A stretch of DNA of 64,000 nt from Synchiropus splendidus (Eukaryota; Chordata; Actinopteri; Syngnathiformes; Callionymidae). Below the pieces are notes generated by a model, which saw only the letters and a list, made by a program, of their open reading frames with translations, was not told the origin of the DNA and did no database searches. The stretch lies in NCBI RefSeq assembly GCF_027744825.2, contig NC_071339.1, forward strand, positions 24,677,501-24,741,500, written 5' to 3'. The position numbers and the translations under genes are program-made. Shown here piece after piece: positions 58,680-64,000 of the stretch (positions are counted from its first letter, which is position 1; every line of letters begins with the position of its first letter).

Positions 58680-59615
58680 CTTCCCTGCAAAGTTATGGCA
58701 CAATGCAGAAAACACGTTTTCAGCCTGAGATAAGGTGTGTTCCGGAACGCCAAACATAAAAATGTTGATAACTTTCGAAAAACACTTCAGAGAGATTAGA
58801 TTTGATGTGCAGCTATTAGAAAGACCATGTTTGACATAGTGGGAGCTGAAAATTTCATGTTCTGATGCTTCCCTGCAAAGTTAAGGAACAATCCAGAAAA
58901 CGCGTCTTCAGCCTGAGATAAGGTGGGTTCCTTAACGCCAAACATAAAAATGTTGATAACTTTGGAAAAACACTTCAGACAGCTTAGATTTGATGTGCAA
59001 CTACTAGAAACAGCCTTTCTGCTACAGTGGGTGGTTAAAATTTCATGTTCTGAAGCTTCCCTGCAAAGTTGTGGCACAATGTAGAAAACGCGTTTTCAGC
59101 CTGAGATAAGGTGGGTTCCGGAACGCCAAACATAAAAATGTTGATAACTTTGGAAAAACACTTCAGACAGCTTAGATTTGATGTGCAACGAATACAAAGA
59201 CCCTGTCTGTTATAGTGGGAGTTGAAAATTTCATGTTCTGAAGCTTCCCTGCAAAGTAAAGGAACAATGCCGAAAACGCGTTTTCAGCCTGACGTAAGGT
59301 GTGTTCCGGAACGCCAAACATAAAAATGTTGATAACTTTGGAAAAACACTTCAGACAGCTTAGATTTGATGTGCAACTACTAGAAAGACCCTTTCTGCTA
59401 CAGTGGGAGGTTAAAATTTCATGTTCTGAAGCTTCCCTGCAAAGTTATGGCACAATGCAGAAAACGCGTTTTCAGCCTGAGTTAAGATGGGTTCCGGAAC
59501 GCCAAACATAAAAATGTTGATAATTTTGGAAAAAACATTTCAGACAGCTTAGATTTGATGTGCAACTACTAGAAAGACCATTTCTGCTATAGCGGGAAGT
59601 GAAAATTTCATGTTC
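58680..59615 (+). repeat. Six-monomer higher-order repeat, copy A (offset 1129 bp)
   Basis: Matches 59809-60744 nearly base for base. Shared rare variants include CAGAGAGATTAGATTTG, CCATGTTTGACATAGTGGG, GTTCCTTAACGCC, GAAACAGCC, CTGTCTGTTATAG, CAAAGTAAAGGAAC and CCTGACGTAAGGTGTG. Visible differences are few, for example GCGTCTTC/GCGTTTTC and CGAATACAAAG/CGTATACAAAG. Confidence 0.88.
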
Positions 59616-59808
59616 TGAAGCTTCCCTGCAAAGTTATGGCACAATGCGTAAAACGCGTTTTCAGCCTGATATAAGGTCGATTCCGGAACGCCATACATAA
59701 AAATGTTGATAACTTTGGAAAAACACTTCAGACAACTTAGATTTGATGTGCAACTACTAGAAAGACCCTTTCTGCTATAGTGGGACGTGAAAATTTCATG
59801 TTCTGAAG

Positions 59809-60744
59809 CTTCCCTGCAAAGTTATGGCACAATGCAGAAAACACGTTTTCAGCCTGAGATAAGGTGTGTTCCGGAACGCCAAACATAAAAATGTTGATAA
59901 CTTTCGAAAAACACTTCAGAGAGATTAGATTTGATGTGCAGCTATTAGAAAGACCATGTTTGACATAGTGGGAGCTGAAAATTTCATGTTTTGATGCTTC
60001 CCTGCAAAGTTAAGGAACAATCCAGAAAACGCGTTTTCAGCCTGAGATAAGGTGGGTTCCTTAACGCCAAACATAAAAATGTTGATAACTTTGGAAAAAC
60101 ACTTCAGACAGCTTAGATTTGATGTGCAACTACTAGAAACAGCCTTTCTGCTACAGTGGGTGGTTAAAATTTCATGTTCTGAAGCTTCCCTGCAAAGTTG
60201 TGGCACAATGCAGAAAACGCGTTTTCAGCCTGAGATAAGGTGGGTTCCGGAACGCCAAACATAAAAATGTTGATAACTTTGGAAAAACACTTCAGACAGC
60301 TTAGATTTGATGTGCAACGTATACAAAGACCCTGTCTGTTATAGTGGGAGTTGAAAATTTCATGTTCTGAAGCTTCCCTGCAAAGTAAAGGAACAATGCA
60401 GACAACGCGTTTTCAGCCTGACGTAAGGTGTGTTCCGGAACGCCAAACATACAAATGTTGATAACTTTGGAAAAACACTTCAGACAGCTTAGATTTGATG
60501 TGCAACTACTAGAAAGACCCTTTCTGCTACAGTGGGAGGTTAAAATTTCATGTTCTGAAGCTTCCCAGCAAAGTTATGGCACAATGCAGAAAACGCGTTT
60601 TCAGCCTGAGTTAAGATGGGTTCCGGAACGCCAAACATAAAAATGTTGATAATTTTGGAAAAAACATTTCAGACAGCTTAGATTTGATGTGCAACTACTA
60701 GAAAGACCATTTCTGCTATAGCGGGAAGTGAAAATTTCATGTTC
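59809..60744 (+). repeat. Six-monomer higher-order repeat, copy B
   Basis: Partner of 58680-59615 at 1129 bp (six monomers). The match ends at about 60744, where this copy has TTCTGTAGCTTCCCTGAG instead of TTCTGAAGCTTCCCTGC. Confidence 0.88.
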
Positions 60745-60894
60745 TGTAGCTTCCCTGAGAATTTATGGCACAATGCAGAAAATGCGTTTTCAGCTTGAGA
60801 TAAGTTGGGTTCCGGAACGCAAAACATAAAAATGTTGATAACTTTCGAAAAACACTTCAGACAACTTAGATTTGATGTGCAACTACTAGAAAGA

Positions 60895-61270
60895 CCCTTT
60901 CTGCTATAGTGGGACCTGAAAATTTCATGTTCTGAAGCTTCCCTACAAAGTTATGGCACAATGCGTAAAACGCGTTTTCAGCCTGATATAAGGTCGATTC
61001 CGGAACGCCATACATAAAAATGTTGATAACTTTGGAAAAACACATCAGACAGCTTAGATTTGATGTGCAACTACTAGAAAGACCCTTTCTGCTATAGTGG
61101 GACCTGAAAATTTCATGTTCTGAAGCTTCCCTACAAAGTTATGGCACAATGCGTAAAACGCGTTTTCGGCCTGATATAAGGTCGATTCCGGAACGCCATA
61201 CATAAAAATGTTGATAACTTTGGAAAAACACATCAGACAGCTTAGATTTGATGTGCAACTACTAGAAAGA
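60895..61270 (+). repeat. Adjacent near-identical monomers
   Basis: Two successive monomers share GGGACCTGAAAATTTC (60911 and 61099, offset 188), CCCTACAAAG, CCTGATATAAGG and CGCCATACAT. I see one difference, GTTTTCAGCC against GTTTTCGGCC. Related monomers with GATATAAGG and CGCCATACAT are found near 58350 and 59665, so this type is one of the currently spreading variants in this part of the array. Confidence 0.75.
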
Positions 61271-64000
61271 CCCTTTCTGCTATAGTGGGACGTGAAAATT
61301 TCATGTTCTGAAGCTTCCCTGCAAAGTTATGGCACAATGCAGAAAACACGTTTTCAGCCTGAGATAAGGTGGGTTCCGGAACGCCAAACATAAAAATGTT
61401 GATAATTTTGGAACAACACTTCAGACAGCTTAGATTTGATGTGCAACTAGTAGAAAGACCCTTTCTGCTATAGTGGGAGGTGAAAATTTCATTTTCTGAA
61501 GCTTCCCTGCAAAGTTATGGCACAATGCGTAAAACGCGTTTTCAGCCTGAGATAAGGTTGATTCTGGAACGCCAGACATAAAAATGTTGATAACTTTGGA
61601 AAAAAACTTCAAACAGCTTAGATTTGATGTGCAACTACTAGAAAGACTCTTTGTGCTATAGTGGGAAGTGAACATTTCATGTTCTGAAGCTTCCCTGCAA
61701 AGTTATGGCACGATGCAGAAAACGCATTTTCAGCCTGAGAAAAGGTCGATTCCGAAACGCCAAACGTAAAAATGTTGATAACTTTGGAAAAACACTTCAG
61801 ACAGCTTAGATTTGATGTGCAACTACTAGAAAGACCCTTTCTGCAATAGTGGGAGGTAAAAATTTCATGTTCTGAAGCTTCCATGCAAAGTTATGGCACA
61901 ATGTAGACAACGCTTTTTCAGCCTGAGATAAGGTCGATTCTCGAACGCCAAACATAAAAATGTTGATAACTTTCGAAAAACACTTCAGACAGCTTAGATT
62001 TGATGTGCAACGACTAGAAAGACCCTTTCTGCTATAGTTGGAGGTCAAAATTTCATGTTCTGAAGTTTCCCTGGAAAGTTATGGGACAATGCAGTAAACG
62101 ATTTTTCATCCTGAGATAAGGTCGATTCCGGAACGCCAAACATAAAAATGTTGATAACTTTCGAAAAACACTTCGGACAGCTTAGATTTGATGTGCAACT
62201 ACTAGAAAGACCCTTTCTGCTATAGTGGGAGGTGAAAATTTCATGTTCTGAAGCTTCCTTGCAAAGTTATGGCACAATGCAGAAAATGCGTTTTCATCCT
62301 GAGATAAGGTCGATTCCGGAACACCAAACATAAAAATGTTGATAACTTTAGAAAAACACTTCAGACAGCTTAGATTTGATGTGCAACTACTAGAAAGACC
62401 CTTTCTCCTATAGTGGGAGGTCAAAATTTCTTGTTCTGAAGCTTCCCTGCAAAGTTATGGCACAATGCGTAAAACGCGTTTTCAGCCTGAGATAAGGTCG
62501 ATTCCGAAACGCCAAACATAAAAATGTTGATAACTTTGGAAAAACACTTCAGACAGCTTAGATTTGATGTGCAACGACTAGAAAGACCCTTTCTGCTGTA
62601 GTGGGAGGTTAAAATTTCATGTTCGGAAGCTTCCATGCAAATTTATGGCACAATGCAGACAACGCGTTGTCAACCTGAGATAAGGTCGATTCCGGAACGC
62701 CAAACATAAAAATGTTGATAACTTTGGAAAAACACTTCAGACAGCTTAGAGTTGATGTGCAACAACTAGAAAGAAACTTTCTGCTATAGTGGGAGGAGAA
62801 AATTCCATGCACTGAAGCTCCCCTGAAAAGTTAAGGCACAATGCAGAAAACGCGTTTTCAGCCTGAGAAAAGGTTGATTCCGGAACGCCAAACATAAAAA
62901 TGTTGATAACTTTGGAAAAACACTTCATACAGCTTAGATTTGATGAGCAACTACTAGAAAAACCCTTTCTGCTATAGTGGGAGGTGAACGTTTAATGTTC
63001 TGATGCTTCACTGCAAAGTTATGGCACAATGCAGAAAACGCGTTTTCAGGTTGAGATAAGGTGGGTTCCGGAACGCCAAACATAAAAATGTTGATAACTT
63101 TGGAAAAACACTTCAGACAGCTTAGATTTGATGTGCAACTACTAAAAAGACCCTTTCTGCTATAGTGGGAGGTGAAAATGTCATGTTCTGATGCTTCCCT
63201 GCAAAGTTATGGCAAAATATGTAAAGCGCGTTTTCAGGCTGAGATAAGGTCGATTCCGAAACGCCAAACATGAAAATGTTGATAACTTTGGAAAAACACT
63301 TTCGACAGCTTAGATTTGATGTGCAACTACTAGAAAGACGCATTCTGCTATAGTGGGAGGTTAAAATTTCAGGTTCTGAAGCTTCCCTGCAAAGTTATGG
63401 CACAATGCCTAAATCGTGTTTTCAGCCTGAGATAAGGTCGATTCCGGAACGGCAAACATAAAAGTGTTGATAACTTTGGAAAAACACTTCAGACAGCTTA
63501 GATTTGATGTGCAACTACTAGAAAGACCCTTTCTGCTATCGTGGGAGGTGAAAATTTCATGTTCTGAAGCTTCCCTGCAAAGTTATGGCACAATGCAGAA
63601 AACACGTTTTCAGCCTGAGATGAGGTTGATTTCAGAACGCCAAACATAAAAATGTTGAGAACTTTGGAAAAACACTTCAGACAGCTTAGATTTGATGTGC
63701 AAGTACTAGAAAGACCCTTTTCTGGTATACTGGGAGGTGAAAATTTCATGTTCTGAAGCTTTCCTGCAAAGTTATGGCACAATGCGTAAAACGCGTTTTC
63801 AGCCTGAGATAAGGTCGATTCCGGAACGCCAAACATCAAAATGTTGATAACTTTGGAAAAACACTTCAGACAGCTTAGATTTGATGTGCAACTACTCGAA
63901 AGACCCTTTCTGCTTTCGTGGCAGGTGAAAATTTCATGTTCTGAAGCTTCCCTGCAAAGTTATGGCACAATGCAGAAAACGCGTTTTCAGCCTCACATAA

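Larger units (their letters stand above)
36120..64000 (+). repeat. 188-bp satellite array, block 4
   Basis: About 148 monomers, uninterrupted to the end of the window and all in the same orientation. No LINE or other inserted sequence and no gene is visible. Higher-order duplications are frequent and are listed separately. Between them the monomers are diverged, single-type units with CpG-transition variants and small indels, such as the 2-bp shorter ATAAAAATATGATAAC type near 37168, 37551, 54246 and 56504. Confidence 0.97.

Noticed and set aside
1..64000. Over a hundred 60-113 codon ORFs on both strands within the satellite
   Set aside because: The monomer is open for most of its length in one frame on each strand, and 188 is not a multiple of 3, so the frame shifts at each unit. 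The same peptides repeat with random substitutions, sense and antisense ORFs overlap, and many begin with GTG or TTG. Nothing indicates selection on a protein.
1..64000. CENP-B box in the satellite monomer
   Set aside because: The segment TCGATTCCGGAACGCC resembles the mammalian box on a glance, but the two CpGs are 11 bp apart rather than 9 and the CGGG end is missing. On the other strand it does not fit either.
1..64000. CRISPR array or other prokaryotic repeat system
   Set aside because: The repeats are contiguous 188-bp units without spacers, no cas genes are present, and the interrupting genes are eukaryotic LINEs.

Overview
This window is eukaryotic repetitive DNA. About 56.6 kb of the 64 kb is one head-to-tail satellite array with a 188-bp monomer (about 300 copies, about 40% G+C, all in the same orientation). 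The rest is three copies of non-LTR retrotransposons (LINEs) inserted into the array. I see no host gene, tRNA, rRNA, CRISPR array or prokaryotic feature. The LINE proteins have the APE-endonuclease plus reverse-transcriptase layout of the L2/CR1 group, and their 3' ends are short hexamer repeats. Such elements are abundant in ray-finned fish, so I infer a vertebrate, most likely a teleost, and a heterochromatic (centromeric, pericentromeric or interstitial satellite) location. I do not recognise the 188-bp satellite by name.

Layout: satellite 1-12430; LINE A (+ strand, 12431-15716, intact 1019-codon APE-RT ORF); satellite 15717-29026; LINE B copy 1 (- strand, 29027-31067, 5'-truncated, RT only); satellite 31068-34078; LINE B copy 2 (- strand, 34079-36119); satellite 36120-64000. 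The two LINE B copies are not independent insertions. They lie inside a segment of LINE plus satellite that was duplicated in tandem with a 5052-bp offset (27591-32034 and 32643-36711).

The satellite is not a simple homogeneous array. Monomers are diverged, but rare variants recur at whole-monomer offsets, giving a patchwork of local higher-order repeats of 2, 3, 5, 6, 7, 8, 11 and 15 monomers. These are the footprints of repeated unequal exchange or segmental amplification. Every monomer carries its CpGs in a single 37-bp stretch that holds two perfect palindromes. Much of the variation there is CpG to TpG/CpA, which suggests germline methylation.

The most informative observation is that LINE-free relatives of both insertion sites survive in the same array (near 18718 for LINE A and near 52636 for LINE B). 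They let the insertion points, the short target duplications and the order of events be read directly: satellite block, then LINE insertion, then duplication of the LINE-bearing block, then a two-monomer indel. No multi-gene system is present. The many 60-113 codon ORFs in the satellite are a by-product of a repeat that is open on both strands, and I have not annotated them as genes.
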